Shown: positions 49,441 to 60,116, counted from the first letter of the stretch. The stretch: DNA of 64,000 nt from JACKFB01 sp041389525 (GCA_041389525.1 JAWKRR010000019.1:48491-112490), one strand, 5' to 3'. Translations and numbers: made by a program. Notes: generated by a model not told the origin, from the letters alone.

Positions 49441-52363
49441 ACGAGAACTACCTGACTGCGCGGAGCATGGCCCAATCGATGCTCAAGCTCCAGTCCGACA
49501 AGGGCCAAGGCTCGTTGGCGGACGGCGAAGTGGCGTCCGTCGTCGCGAAAGTCCTGAGTTTGGTCGGCGCTCAGGATGTGGATTCGGCGGCCTTGGTCGC
49601 CGAGTTGGAGGCTGCATTCCAGACGACCATCGGGACCGAGCGCGAGCTAGTGGGCCTCGATGACGGCTGGGCTCCATGGCTCCCGAAGCGTCGAGCAGAC
49701 ATCAAGTGGCGCTTTTGGGAGCGCTACGCGCAGCACTTGCGCCAAGAGAAGGGCTGGCCGGGGGCGACGCTGGACCGAATGGACCAGACCACCGACAAGG
49801 TGCTCGGGTATGTGATGGACCCCCAAGCGGCCGGAGCGTGGGACCGGCGGGGCATGGTGGTCGGGCACGTTCAGTCGGGCAAGACCGCCAACTACGTCGG
49901 TCTGATCTGCAAGGCGGCAGATGCCGGGTACAAGATCATCATCGTCCTGGCGGGTTTTCATAAGAGCCTGCGCAGCCAGACGCAGATCCGCCTGGAGGAA
50001 GGCTTTCTCGGCTATGACCGCGGTGCGACGCTGAACGACCCCAGGGGCGCGCGAGTGAGTGTCGGCGTCGGTGATTCAAGGCTATATGACCAGACGCCCA
50101 TCGCCGATTCGATTACCACGCGCGCTGACGACGGCGACTTCAAACGGACACTGGCGAAGAACTTCGCCATCAACCCTGGCGGCCACCCCCTTCTCTTCGT
50201 CGTGAAGAAGAACGGTTCCGTGCTGAAGAACCTCCTCGGGTGGGTGCGCTGGGCTGCGCATTCAAAAGGACGAGAAGGGGCGGCCGTATGTGAAGAACGT
50301 GCCGCTTGGTCATCGACGACGAGGCGGACCAGGGCTCGATCGACACCCGCAAGGGCGCCTTTGACGAGAACGGACTGCCTGACGAGGACCACGACCTGAC
50401 CGTCTTGAATGCGCGAGTCTTCGAGAGCTCCTGCATACGTTCGAGCAGAGCGCCTACGTCGGCTATACGGCCACGCCCTTCGCCAACATTCTCATCCATG
50501 AGCAAGGTCGTACCGACCAGCACGGTGACGACCCGTTCCCGCGCAGTTTTCATCCCTTGTCCCTGCCGGCAGCCTGAACTACGTTGGGGCCTTCCACGGT
50601 CTTCGGTAGTGAACTACCTGGAGGTGATTCCCAGGAGCCGCCTGGAGATTATCCGCTGACAGATCACCAGGACCACGCGGCGAGCCTGAAGCCCCGTGAA
50701 GATACTGGCTGGATTCCGCCTCGACACAAGATGGATTGGGTGCCGAGGTGCGAGGGCTGGGACCGTGTTCCGCCGTCGCTGCAGCGGGCGATCCGCTCGT
50801 TCGTGCTCGTCTGCGCCGCGCGAATCGCCCGCGGCGACGTGGCGGCCCACAACTCCATGCTCGTCCACGTGACTCGGTTTACGGCCGTCCAGGGCGGTCG
50901 TCGCCCAGGTCGACGCTGAACTGACGGATATCAAGAGGCGCCTCCGGCATGGCGATGGGGGATTCGACCCACAAGATCTGCGAGGAACTTCGATCCCTTT
51001 GGGAGGATGACTTCGAGACCACCCACCGAGAGATGTGGAGCGCTCGCCCAGGATTGTGCGAGCTGGCGCGGATGACCTCATTCCGGTGGTGAACGCGCAG
51101 CGCTGTCCATCGAGGTGCGGCAGGTGAACGGCGCGGCCGGAGACGTTCTCGACTACCTGGACCACGGCGCGACCGGCCTAAACGTCATCGCCATCTGGCG
51201 ACAAACCTCCCGGGGCCTGACCCTTGAAGGACTGTTCGGTTAGCTACTTCCTTCAGCTTCTCGGATGTACGACACGCTGATGCAGATGGGGCGGTGGTTC
51301 GGCTACCGCCCGCGGTTCCTTGATCTGTGTCGCCTGTACACGACCTCCGAGATGGTCGACTGGTTCAGTCACATAGCCGCGGCGAGCGAGGAGCTTAGAG
51401 AGGACTTCAACCGAATGGCGGCAAGCGGCGGGACGCCGCGCGATTTCTTCCTCGGTCACCGTAGTCAAGTCGCAACTTCGTGATGGTCGACCTCGGGGTG
51501 AAGATGAGGAGCGGGACTGCCATAGATGATGACGACGCAAAGAGTGATGAGCGAAACCATCAATTTCTGGCGTTCTCGCGCACCCGCCTGCAGAAGAACT
51601 GGAAGTTTTCACCTGCTCGTTCGGTCAGCGGAAAGTGCCGGCGCAATCGCGGTGCCGGCAGCCGCCACGAGTACTAGTGCTGCTGTGTCGAGCTACACTG
51701 GTCCGTGGGTCTGGAACGCGGCATCTCCAGACGCGGTATTGGGATCTCACCGACTACCGCGAGCGCCACGACGCCTCGAAGCGGGTGAAAACACGGCTCC
51801 TGGCCGACTATGGAACCGCGAAGTGGAGCGGTGGGGCGTCTCACCGAGTGGACAGTGTTCTGGCTTCTGGCAAATCGATACCGAAAGGCGGTTCGGGGTG
51901 CCACCGTGTGCTTAGTAGACCGCGGGTTGGCATGCTGACGCCGGCGAGTTGGGCGCCCCTCCGCGGAGAGAACCACTTCCGCATCAGGAGGTTGCTGAGC
52001 CCTACGATCGACCGTGGACCTCTCCGAAGCGCAGGTGGCAAGAGCCTTGGAGTGGACCCGCGCCGAGTGGCAGAGAGACCCTGGTGACAGGGCAGAGCCT
52101 ACTCGCCCCAACGCTGGCCCATGCGTATTCGGTCGGTTCAGGCGATTCTCATGGGCCTGCCTTCTTGATCTACCCGATCGTCCGGGCCGGCCGAACTGGA
52201 GAAGGTTGACGCTGAGGCGCAAGACATTCCGATTATCGGCTTTGGCATCAGCTTCCCCCGGGTCGATGCGGCCCACGCCTCGAAGGTGAAGTACATCGTC
52301 AACAACGTTTACTGGCAGCAGGAACTGGGCGGACTCGACGCGTTCGACGAGGACGAGCAGTGA
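49437..52363 (+). pseudogene. Z1-domain helicase-like protein, interrupted by frameshifts
   Basis: ATG 49437 overlaps the ATPase stop. The first ~275 codons are clean and hold Walker A GHVQSGKT (143-150). The frame is then lost near 50255. Motifs reappear in other frames: VIDDEADQGSID (50310, Walker B-like), YVGYTATPFANILI (50450), LSRGLTLEGLSVSYF (about 51210) and MYDTLMQMGRWFGYRP (51265). These are hallmark Z1/SF2 helicase sequences. The last ~50 codons (IGFGISFPRVDAAHASK to FDEDEQ) end at 52363, overlapping the next gene by four bases. Pieced together it would be about 970 aa, the normal size. At least eight frame changes are needed. All motifs survive, so the breaks may be sequence errors. 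Confidence 0.8.
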
Positions 52364-53373
52364 GCTCGCTACTGAGCGCGTGGGGGCTACTCGACACCAC
52401 CGGACAGAGGCATGGTGGGTTCGTGCGATTGCGGCTCGGGGAGGTCAAGAACTGCGCGACTTATGCCGCCCGGAGCGTAGTGGACCAACTCGAGGCGGTT
52501 GTCCTCGACGTGAGCACGAAGTCCATCCCTGGTGACGCTGAAGCGCTCGATGCTCGTGGATTGTCGATGAGGGCGGAGGCGCTAGCGCCCGGGCCCAACG
52601 GGCGTACGCGAATCGTGCTCGCTGTCGCTGACCCGCGTTACCGCGCGCTGTTCCAAACGCTTGCTGCGGACGTCGTCTCCGAGATGATCGACGCGGACAG
52701 CGAAAAGGACGCCGTAGCCCGGTTTGTCGCGCGTCTGGCTCGGTGGCGTTCGTTCCTGCGAATTCACGGAAACGAGTCCCTCTCGCGCGAGGGACGTCGG
52801 GGTCTAGTGGGAGAACTCCTCTTCCTGAGGAACCATGTGCTCGCGTTTCCCGGTCTAGCGGACCCCATCGGCTCGTGGAAGGGTTGCCGAGGCGCCCACC
52901 ACGACTTCCAGTTCTTGGGGGGAAGTGTCGAGGTGAAGGCGACCGCGTCCAGCAACCCGCGGTCATTCCACGTGTCGAGCATCCCTCAACTCGACATGCC
53001 CGACCAGCACCGACTCTTCATCTACTTCGTCGCTCTGGAGGAGTCCGAGTCAGGTGAGTTCTCTCTCGCCGACCTAGTGGATTCGCTTCGTGACGCAGTC
53101 GGGGCTTCATCGCTCGATGCCTTCGATGAGTGCTTGTTCCACGCGGGCTACTTGACGGACCACAGCGAGTCCTACGCCACGCCACGATACTGGCTGAAGC
53201 AGGAGCGGTTCTTTCGCGTTGATGAGTCGTTCCCGCGCTTGCTCCAAGAACGAATTCCCGATGGCGTCGACACCGTGCGGTACGAGGTGGCCCTCGCGGC
53301 CTGCACGCCGTTTGGCGTCGTTGCAGCGGAAGTGGTCCAAGCGCTTTTCGGCGCGGGAGGGAGTGTCGAGTGA
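52360..53373 (+). CDS. PD-(D/E)XK nuclease (DUF4420 family)
   Basis: GTG 52360 overlaps the Z1 stop by four bases. The 337-aa product carries a restriction-endonuclease-like core: GLVGELLFLRN (E152), then HHDFQF (D182) and VEVKAT (E191-x-K193). These match the PD-(D/E)XK pattern, and the family is often listed as PD-(D/E)XK motif protein DUF4420. It should be the nuclease that cuts DNA lacking the methyl mark. It ends in a four-base overlap with the AIPR gene. Confidence 0.88.
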   Translation: MSSLLSAWGLLDTTGQRHGGFVRLRLGEVKNCATYAARSVVDQLEAVVLDVSTKSIPGDAEALDARGLSMRAEALAPGPNGRTRIVLAVADPRYRALFQTLAADVVSEMIDADSEKDAVARFVARLARWRSFLRIHGNESLSREGRRGLVGELLFLRNHVLAFPGLADPIGSWKGCRGAHHDFQFLGGSVEVKATASSNPRSFHVSSIPQLDMPDQHRLFIYFVALEESESGEFSLADLVDSLRDAVGASSLDAFDECLFHAGYLTDHSESYATPRYWLKQERFFRVDESFPRLLQERIPDGVDTVRYEVALAACTPFGVVAAEVVQALFGAGGSVE

Positions 53374-55199
53374 CGGCCGACGACAAGCGATTCGCTGAGT
53401 ATCTCGATACCCTCCGCTCCCGCATTGCGGACGAGGCCATTGAAACCGCGGACGACACCGAAGCGGTAGCCGCCGGAGGATTTCGAGAAGATGTGTTCAC
53501 CCAGGTGCTGCTCGCGACCCTCGAAGACCTCGGTCAGCTCACTGATGCCCAGGTCTGCTTCTTCGAACGGCGGCTGAGCCGCGGCATCGGAAAGGTGAAC
53601 GCTTGGTGCCTCGACGAGGACGAGGGGCTGCTGACCCTCGTCACCACGATTTTCCGTGGGTTGTCCACGCCAACGAGCGTCCCGCGGAGCGAGTTGGCGA
53701 CTGCGATTCCTCGGGCGCTCCAGGTGTATCTCGACGCCCGGCGCGGTTGGCACAGCCGCATGGAGCCGGCCTCGGAAGCTTATGACATGATGCAGTTCCT
53801 GCACGAGTCGCAGGGGGCTATCGAGCGGGTGCGCGTGGTCGCCTTGGTCGACGGGTTCGCCGCCGACCTGGGCAAGTTCAAACTCAAGTGGGATGGCCCG
53901 GAAGTCCAGATGGACATCTGGGACCTTCGCCGCTTCTTCCGTGCCGAAGCCTCGGGGCTTCCATACGAGCCCGTGGAGATCGACCTAGTGGAGCGCCTGG
54001 GGCAGCCGTTGCCGTGCATCGCGTCGCCGAGCCACGACTCAGAGTTCGAAGTCTATCTCGCGGTAATTCCTGGCGAATTGCTCCACGAACTCTACCATGA
54101 GCACGGATCCCGCTTGCTGGAACTGAACGTCCGCTCATTCCTTCAAGCGCGCGGGAAGGTGAATCGGGGTATCCGAGACACGTTGAAGGACGAACCAACA
54201 GCCTTCATCGCCTACAACAACGGGATTTCCGCCACCGCGGAGTGGGTCGAGACGACCAGCGGACCCGACGGACTTGGACTCGCGAAGTTGCGCGGTTTGC
54301 AGGTCGTCAACGGGGGCCAAACGGTGGCATCGATCCACCGGGCCAAAGAACGAGACAAGATCGACATTTCCAAGGTGTTCGTCCAAGCCAAGCTCACTGT
54401 GGTCCGGCCCGACCAAGTTGAGCAGCTCGTGCCGCTCATCAGTCGGTACGCGAACACGCAGAATCGGGTGAACGAGGCGGACTTCTCGGCCAACCACCCG
54501 TTCCACGTGAAGCTACAGCAGCTGTCGCAGTCGATTTGGGCCCCCGGTGAGCAGAGCCGCTGGTTCTATGAACGGGCGCGCGGTCAGTACCAGGTAGTTC
54601 AGCAGCGCGACGGGACCACGCAGGCGCAACTCAACCGCTTCAAGCAAGCGAACCCGCCCAGCCAACGCTTCGATAAGGTGAGCGTCGCCAAGCACGAGCA
54701 GGCCTGGGAGCAGAGTCCTCACGTGGTGAGCAGAGGCGGTCAGAAGAGCTTCGTCGCCTTCATGCAGACCTTGGCGAATCAGCACGGCGCCCGTTGGGAG
54801 CCGGACGCGCAGTACTTCAAACGGTCCATCGCCAAGGCGATCATCTTCAAGCAGGCGGAGCAGCTCGCGCGGCAACACAAGTTCCCGGCCTATCGCGCGA
54901 ACGCGATCGCCTACACCGTCGCGTACGTCGCGCATTGGGGCCACGGTCGCATCGACCTCGATCGCATCTGGAACGAGCAGCGCGTCTCGGTCGCGCTGAC
55001 AGAAGCCATGCGCGACTGGATGCCGCAGATCTACGACGCGCTCATCCTTTCCGCCGCCGGTCGCAACGTGACGGAGTGGTGCAAGAAGCAGGAGTGCTGG
55101 GCACACGTCCGCGCATTGGACCTAGCGGTTCCTGGCGCACTAGCCGCCGAAGTGTCGGAGAGGGCTGTTGTGGGTGGTGCTCATGGCATGCAGGCGTAG
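53370..55199 (+). CDS. AIPR (abortive infection phage resistance) protein
   Basis: GTG 53370 overlaps the nuclease stop by four bases. The 609-aa product shows the AIPR core: LELNVRSFLQARGKVNRGI (250-268), AYNNGISATA (281-290) and GLQVVNGGQTVASIHRA (309-325). An N-terminal part (GFREDVFTQVLLATLEDLG) resembles those of other AIPR proteins. The biochemical role of AIPR is not established to my knowledge; the family recurs in restriction-like and abortive-infection loci. Last gene of the operon. Confidence 0.9.
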   Translation: MTADDKRFAEYLDTLRSRIADEAIETADDTEAVAAGGFREDVFTQVLLATLEDLGQLTDAQVCFFERRLSRGIGKVNAWCLDEDEGLLTLVTTIFRGLSTPTSVPRSELATAIPRALQVYLDARRGWHSRMEPASEAYDMMQFLHESQGAIERVRVVALVDGFAADLGKFKLKWDGPEVQMDIWDLRRFFRAEASGLPYEPVEIDLVERLGQPLPCIASPSHDSEFEVYLAVIPGELLHELYHEHGSRLLELNVRSFLQARGKVNRGIRDTLKDEPTAFIAYNNGISATAEWVETTSGPDGLGLAKLRGLQVVNGGQTVASIHRAKERDKIDISKVFVQAKLTVVRPDQVEQLVPLISRYANTQNRVNEADFSANHPFHVKLQQLSQSIWAPGEQSRWFYERARGQYQVVQQRDGTTQAQLNRFKQANPPSQRFDKVSVAKHEQAWEQSPHVVSRGGQKSFVAFMQTLANQHGARWEPDAQYFKRSIAKAIIFKQAEQLARQHKFPAYRANAIAYTVAYVAHWGHGRIDLDRIWNEQRVSVALTEAMRDWMPQIYDALILSAAGRNVTEWCKKQECWAHVRALDLAVPGALAAEVSERAVVGGAHGMQA

Positions 55200-55368
55200 T
55201 TCCGGTGGGGGTCTGCGAGTTGACGCCGACGGGAAAGGCGAGCCGCTGACCTACTGCGGGACGCTCCAGACCCTGCGGCACGAAGGCGAGCGCCCCATCC
55301 GCGTGTGGTTCCGGCTGGACAACCCGCTGCCTCGCGGCCTGTGGCTGGCCTGGTCTGACCTGCACTGA
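55183..55368 (+). pseudogene. Probable 3' relic of an unrelated gene
   Basis: A short frame (62 codons from ATG 55183, overlapping the AIPR end) whose later part uses strongly GC-rich third positions like the genes further right. It reads GKGEPLTYCGTLQTLRHEG, ERPIRVWFRLDNPLPRGLWL and AWSDLH. I do not recognise it. It looks like the tail of a longer protein whose front is gone, and it lies at the end of the defence operon. Confidence 0.4.
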
Positions 55369-55462
55369 GGCCGCCCCCGCGCGCCCAGCCGGACCGCCGC
55401 GTGTTTCGAGGCGGGCTGCTGTGGTAGTGAGCCGCCACGATTCAGGCGACGGGTGGGGTTTG

Positions 55463-57955
55463 ATGAAGGTCTTGGCGTTGGCGTTGGTGGTTTTGGTTGC
55501 TGGGTGTAGCGCTCCTGGTGGCGGTGGGGGCGGGGTTTTTGGGGTGGATTCCGTTGGGACGCCGGATCTTGGGGATGGCTCGGTTGACGCGGGGCCTGAC
55601 GGGCACGGGGGGGACCTGCCGCTCGTCCTGGAGATCGACGGCGACGGCGGTGGCGAGCAGTGCGCGCCTAGCAAGTGCGTGAAGGCTGGGGTGTCTTGCT
55701 CGGGCAACGCGCAGCTCTCCTGCACCGTCGGCGCGGATGGCTGCTTTGTCGCGAAGGAGACCGCCTGCCTCGACGCGGACGACGAGCCGGTCGCCTGTGA
55801 CCAGTTCACCGGGACCTGCGCGGCCTCCTGCACTGGGAAGGCGCCGCCGTCGACCCCGGTGGGGCCGCTCACGCTGGACCTGACCGAGGTCGCGTTCGCC
55901 TCCGCCACCGTCGAGGTCGCTCACAAGCGCGACGTGGACGCCTTCGAGGACGGCTGCATCGCCGGCGTCACCGTCCGCCTGACCCGCGCGGGCTGCGTGA
56001 TGGTCGCGCGCACGCACCCCAAAGTGGTCGAGACCGACCCCGACGGCCACCTGGTCATTCAGTCGCTCACCTTCAGCGCGGACTCGGCCTGCCCTGGCTT
56101 TCCGGACGCCAAGGAGGGCAGCTACTCCGCTCAGGCCTCGACTCCGTGGACCCTCGAGGGCCCCAACCTCGGCGTACTGGCCTTCGGGACCGACCGCGTC
56201 CCCGGGCAGAACGTCGCCTCGAGCTGCTTTGTAAGCACGCTCGAGATCCGGCTTTTCCCCTCCGTATTGCGTGACGGCTCCAAGGAGCTGGGCGTGCTCG
56301 CCTCGACCATCGCGCTCGCCGGCGAGTTCGTCTCGGCGGGCGACGTCGACCACGCGTGCCCCTGCGCGGCCCAGTCCGACAAGGGCTGCGGCAGCGACGG
56401 CGGCGCGGTGGCCGTGCGCTGGCGCGACTCCTGCGGGCGCGACAACGGCCTCTTCGACACCTGCGTCGGCGAAGAGCAGTGCCTGGGCGAGGGGCTGGCC
56501 ACCGCGTGCGTCTGCCCGGGTCACTGGGAGGGCGCGGGCTGCGACGTCTGCCCGGGCGGCTGGGACGCCGACCAAGGCTGCGCCGTCTGCCGCAACGAGT
56601 GGACCGGGCCGAACTGCGACATCTGCCCCGGGAACTACGACGCCGACGCCGACTGCGGGAGCTGCCGCGGTGGCTGGACCGGCGAGTCGTGCGAGACCTG
56701 CCCGGCGAACTTCGACGCGACCAAGGACTGCAGCGTGTGCCGGAATCACTGGTCGGGGCCGAGCTGCACCACCTGCCCGACCGCGGTTTTGGCAGACACG
56801 GACTGCTCAAAATGCCGCATCGCGTGGATCTCGAGCGGGCCTTTCACCTACGAGGGCTGCTATGGCGAGCTGCGGCCGTACCCGCTGGGCACTGGTGTCG
56901 TGGCGATCCCGAACGGGACGGCACTTGGCGACGACGGGCGGCTGTATGTCGGGACCGAGGGCGGCGTGCTGGCCTTCGACGCCGAACGCGAGCCGCTGTG
57001 GAGCGTCGGGGGCACGCGGGCGGTCACGGCGGACGGCGGCGTGTACGTGCAGGGCTACGGCGGGTTCAGCCGGCTGGACCCGAGCGGCGAGGAGCTCTGG
57101 TACGTCGGCGGCATCGGCTACGGAGTGTTTGGCTCGCCGGGGCTGCCGGCCTTCGACCTGCAGAGCCGCTTCTGGTCCGCGGTCGAGCTGCCCGACGAGT
57201 CGCTGGTCTACGGGACGGACGGCAAGGCGGTGACGAGCTACGAGACGATTCGGCAGCCGGCCAGCGCGTACGCCCTCGATGAGAGCGGTACCATTATATA
57301 TAGGCCGCATCGCTGGGATGTGCCGGACGCCGACGACCCGAACACGCCGTGGTTCGAGTGGGCCGAGGGGCCGCGGATTCAGGCGGTGCGGGTCAGCGAT
57401 GGCTTCGTGCTGTGGGAGCTGCAGCGGCCGACGATTCAGAACGACACGCACGTGCAGGTGTCGGCGCGGGCTGGCGGCGGCGTGATGATCGCGGATACGT
57501 GGGGCTATCTGGTGGTGGATTCGAAGGGTAAGGAGATCTTCGAGCCGGACGGCGACCCGAAGACGTACTCCGAGATGACGGTGGGCGAGGACGGCAGCGT
57601 GTACGCGGCGGACTCGGGGCGGGTGCGGCGCTGGACGGCGGCGGGCGAGCCCATGTGGGAGAAGAAGATGGTCGCGACCGGGACGACGCGGACGCCGACG
57701 ATTGCGGCGGACGGGTCGTCGTACCTGGCCGTGGACCTGAGCAACGGCGGCAAGGGCGTGCTGGCGCTGGAGGCGAACGGCGAGTCGCGCTGGGGCTTTA
57801 CGGCGCAGGCGACGTGCAGCGACCCGGTCATCGACGACGACAAGTGGCTGTGGACGGCGTGCGGGGCGTGGCTGTTTCGGCTGCCGGCGTCGGCGAAGCT
57901 GGCGGACTCGGTGTGGCCGAGATACCGCGGCGGCAACGGCAACGCCGGGCGGTGA
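55463..57955 (+). CDS. EGF-like/PQQ-propeller lipoprotein
   Basis: ATG 55463 gives a lipoprotein signal (VLALALVVLVAGC); the frame upstream is longer but has no signal sense. The 830-aa product has a Gly/Asp linker, a Cys pair region, and a beta-sandwich-like stretch (about 130-300). Four to five short EGF-like units follow (CPGGWDADQGCAVCRNEWTGPNCDIC and relatives, about 370-470). The rest is a PQQ-type beta-propeller with DDGRLYVGTEGGVLAFD, DGGVYVQGYGGFSRLD and EDGSVYAADSG. It ends WPRYRGGNGNAGR, the usual end of secreted PQQ-like proteins. No catalytic residues are evident. Predicted outer-membrane lipoprotein. Confidence 0.85.
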   Translation: MKVLALALVVLVAGCSAPGGGGGGVFGVDSVGTPDLGDGSVDAGPDGHGGDLPLVLEIDGDGGGEQCAPSKCVKAGVSCSGNAQLSCTVGADGCFVAKETACLDADDEPVACDQFTGTCAASCTGKAPPSTPVGPLTLDLTEVAFASATVEVAHKRDVDAFEDGCIAGVTVRLTRAGCVMVARTHPKVVETDPDGHLVIQSLTFSADSACPGFPDAKEGSYSAQASTPWTLEGPNLGVLAFGTDRVPGQNVASSCFVSTLEIRLFPSVLRDGSKELGVLASTIALAGEFVSAGDVDHACPCAAQSDKGCGSDGGAVAVRWRDSCGRDNGLFDTCVGEEQCLGEGLATACVCPGHWEGAGCDVCPGGWDADQGCAVCRNEWTGPNCDICPGNYDADADCGSCRGGWTGESCETCPANFDATKDCSVCRNHWSGPSCTTCPTAVLADTDCSKCRIAWISSGPFTYEGCYGELRPYPLGTGVVAIPNGTALGDDGRLYVGTEGGVLAFDAEREPLWSVGGTRAVTADGGVYVQGYGGFSRLDPSGEELWYVGGIGYGVFGSPGLPAFDLQSRFWSAVELPDESLVYGTDGKAVTSYETIRQPASAYALDESGTIIYRPHRWDVPDADDPNTPWFEWAEGPRIQAVRVSDGFVLWELQRPTIQNDTHVQVSARAGGGVMIADTWGYLVVDSKGKEIFEPDGDPKTYSEMTVGEDGSVYAADSGRVRRWTAAGEPMWEKKMVATGTTRTPTIAADGSSYLAVDLSNGGKGVLALEANGESRWGFTAQATCSDPVIDDDKWLWTACGAWLFRLPASAKLADSVWPRYRGGNGNAGR

Positions 57956-58088
57956 GGGCGGCGGGTGAGGGCGGAGGGCCCTTGGGCCGCGCGTTTCGAG
58001 CTAACAGCCTAGCTGCCTTGACGCGAGAGCGCCCACGATTAGGATGCGCCGCTCTTCAGTTCTGCCGAACGCTGCGCGGAGAATCGTC

Positions 58089-60116
58089 ATGAGGTCGCTG
58101 GCCTGTGTGTTGCTGGTATTGGGTTTGATGGGCTGCGACAGCGGTTCGGACAAGAACACCGGGGATGTGGCGGACGCGGTCGCCGACGCGGTGGCGGATG
58201 CCGCTGGGGACGCGGGGCCTGACGGCTCGCCGGACGGGGTGGCGGACGCGGTCGGGGATGCGGACGGCGCGGGTGACGCGGACGGCGCGGGTGACGCGGA
58301 CGCGGCTGCCGGCCCCTGCGACGGCGTGACCTGCTCGGGCGCGGGCGAGTGCGTGGCGGCGGCGGGCGCGGCGACCTGCGAGTGCGACGCGGACTACGCG
58401 GCGGTCGCGCTGACCTGCATCAACACCAAGATGGTGCCGTGCGCTGATGATGCGCCCGCCCACGCGACCTCTGCGGCCGTGGCCGACGTCGCGGTGACCT
58501 ACACCGACGCCGGCGGCTGGGCCGAGCCGGCGTCGTGCGGCTGGACCTGCGACGCGGGCTGGTCGCGGGTCGGCGACCGCTGCTTGGCGGACGATTTCGT
58601 CGCGTCGCAGTGCCGCTTGGCCTGCCTCGAGTGGGACTCCTGCGGCACCTTGAGCGACGAGAGCGTCGACGCCTGCGTGGCGGGCTGCGTCGCCGGCGCG
58701 TCGGACGGCGCCGCCTTCGCGAAGGCCGCCTGCGTTGGGTTGGCGTACCACCACGACGCGCTGTGGTGCGGCGTCATCGACTCGTGCAACACGCCGGCCA
58801 GCGGCGACGCCTGCGCCGCGCGGTGCGCCGAGAAGGACGCGTGCGGGTTCTTGGCCGCGCCGGGGGTGACCTCGGGCAGCTCGGTCGACGAGTGCGAGGT
58901 GCTTTGCGGCGCCTACGAGACCGTCTACGGCTTCCTCGAGACCGACGAGGTCTACGCGACCTGCCTGGCCAGCGCCGCCACGAGCTGCGACCGCTACGAG
59001 CTGGCGCTGTGCGAGAGCTACAACGGCGCGACGCTGTGCGGAAACGTCTGCGGGTGGCTCGGGACCGGCGATTTCTGCGGGTACATCCCGGGCCGCTGGG
59101 ACGACGAGGCGGCGTGCGAGGCCGAGTGCGCGACGTGGACCCCGCAGCAGGCGCACGCGGTGTTCGGCTGCTACAACAAGCTGAACTTCAATGACTGCGA
59201 CACCGACCGGGCGCTGGGCTGCTTCAGCCCGCCGACGGAGCTGCCGGCGAGCTTCAAGGACTTCACCAAGGCCGTCGCCGAGGTGTGCCCCTACGCCACG
59301 GCGTCCATGGATGACGACGTGAACGCGTGGCACATGGTGGGGCGCGCGCAGCTGTGGCCGGCGTGGATGGGCGACTTCGCGGGGGCGATTGAGTGTGTGA
59401 AAGCGCACACATCGTGCCCCTCGTACTGGGACTTCGACTGGCTCGCGCCCTGCTTCCTGACGATTGACGCGGACGTGGCCAGCGCGTGCGACGCGGCGCA
59501 GACCTGCCTCAGCACGGACAACGCCGCGGTCCCGTACCTGACCGTCGACGGGATGGCGAACCTCGACGGCATCCGCTGCCGCGTCGCCTGGCAGGAGTGG
59601 AAGAGCAGCGACGCCGAGGAGTTTGGCGCGGTCGCGACCTGCCTCGGCGCCGTCGACACCTCGAACTGCGGGGCGGTCGAGAAGTGCATGGAGGGCGGCG
59701 ACCCGCTCGTGGCGGCGTGCGACCAGCTGACGACGTGCTGGGACGACGCGGGGAGCAACCCCTACGGATTCGCAGAGGTGGACGCGACGCTCTGCACGGG
59801 GCTGCTGGAGTTCGGGCAGAACCCGACCGTGGCCGAGTGCGTGCTCGGGGCGACGGACTGCGCCGGGCGGAACGCGTGCTTGCCCATCACCGGGCTGGCG
59901 CAGAACGCGGCCGCGGTGTGCACCGACCTGGTCCCGTGCTGGACCGGCGTGAGCGTCAACCCGTTCGCATCCCTGGGCCCGCTGACGGTGGAGAGCTGCT
60001 CGGCGGCCGTGTCCGTCTTCAACGCGCTGCAGCCCGGCAGCACGGATTTCGTCTACAACTGCCTGCAGACCACCACAGACTGCGCGGGCCGCCTGGGCTG
60101 CTTGCCGGCGCAATAG
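58089..60116 (+). CDS. Large Cys-rich lipoprotein
   Basis: ATG 58089 (GGAG seven bases upstream) starts a lipoprotein signal (LACVLLVLGLMGC); an ATG 15 codons earlier is less likely. The 675-aa product has a long Asp/Ala/Gly linker with tandem DADGAG repeats (58250-58310) and one EGF-like unit (CDGVTCSGAGECVAAAGAATCECDADY). Some 45-50 cysteines follow in pairs and short loops, such as CRLACLEWDSCG, CNTPASGDACAARC and CWDDAGSNPYGF. The repeating unit is about 60-80 residues. I do not recognise a named family. It is one of three similar secreted genes in a row on the plus strand. Confidence 0.82.
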   Translation: MRSLACVLLVLGLMGCDSGSDKNTGDVADAVADAVADAAGDAGPDGSPDGVADAVGDADGAGDADGAGDADAAAGPCDGVTCSGAGECVAAAGAATCECDADYAAVALTCINTKMVPCADDAPAHATSAAVADVAVTYTDAGGWAEPASCGWTCDAGWSRVGDRCLADDFVASQCRLACLEWDSCGTLSDESVDACVAGCVAGASDGAAFAKAACVGLAYHHDALWCGVIDSCNTPASGDACAARCAEKDACGFLAAPGVTSGSSVDECEVLCGAYETVYGFLETDEVYATCLASAATSCDRYELALCESYNGATLCGNVCGWLGTGDFCGYIPGRWDDEAACEAECATWTPQQAHAVFGCYNKLNFNDCDTDRALGCFSPPTELPASFKDFTKAVAEVCPYATASMDDDVNAWHMVGRAQLWPAWMGDFAGAIECVKAHTSCPSYWDFDWLAPCFLTIDADVASACDAAQTCLSTDNAAVPYLTVDGMANLDGIRCRVAWQEWKSSDAEEFGAVATCLGAVDTSNCGAVEKCMEGGDPLVAACDQLTTCWDDAGSNPYGFAEVDATLCTGLLEFGQNPTVAECVLGATDCAGRNACLPITGLAQNAAAVCTDLVPCWTGVSVNPFASLGPLTVESCSAAVSVFNALQPGSTDFVYNCLQTTTDCAGRLGCLPAQ

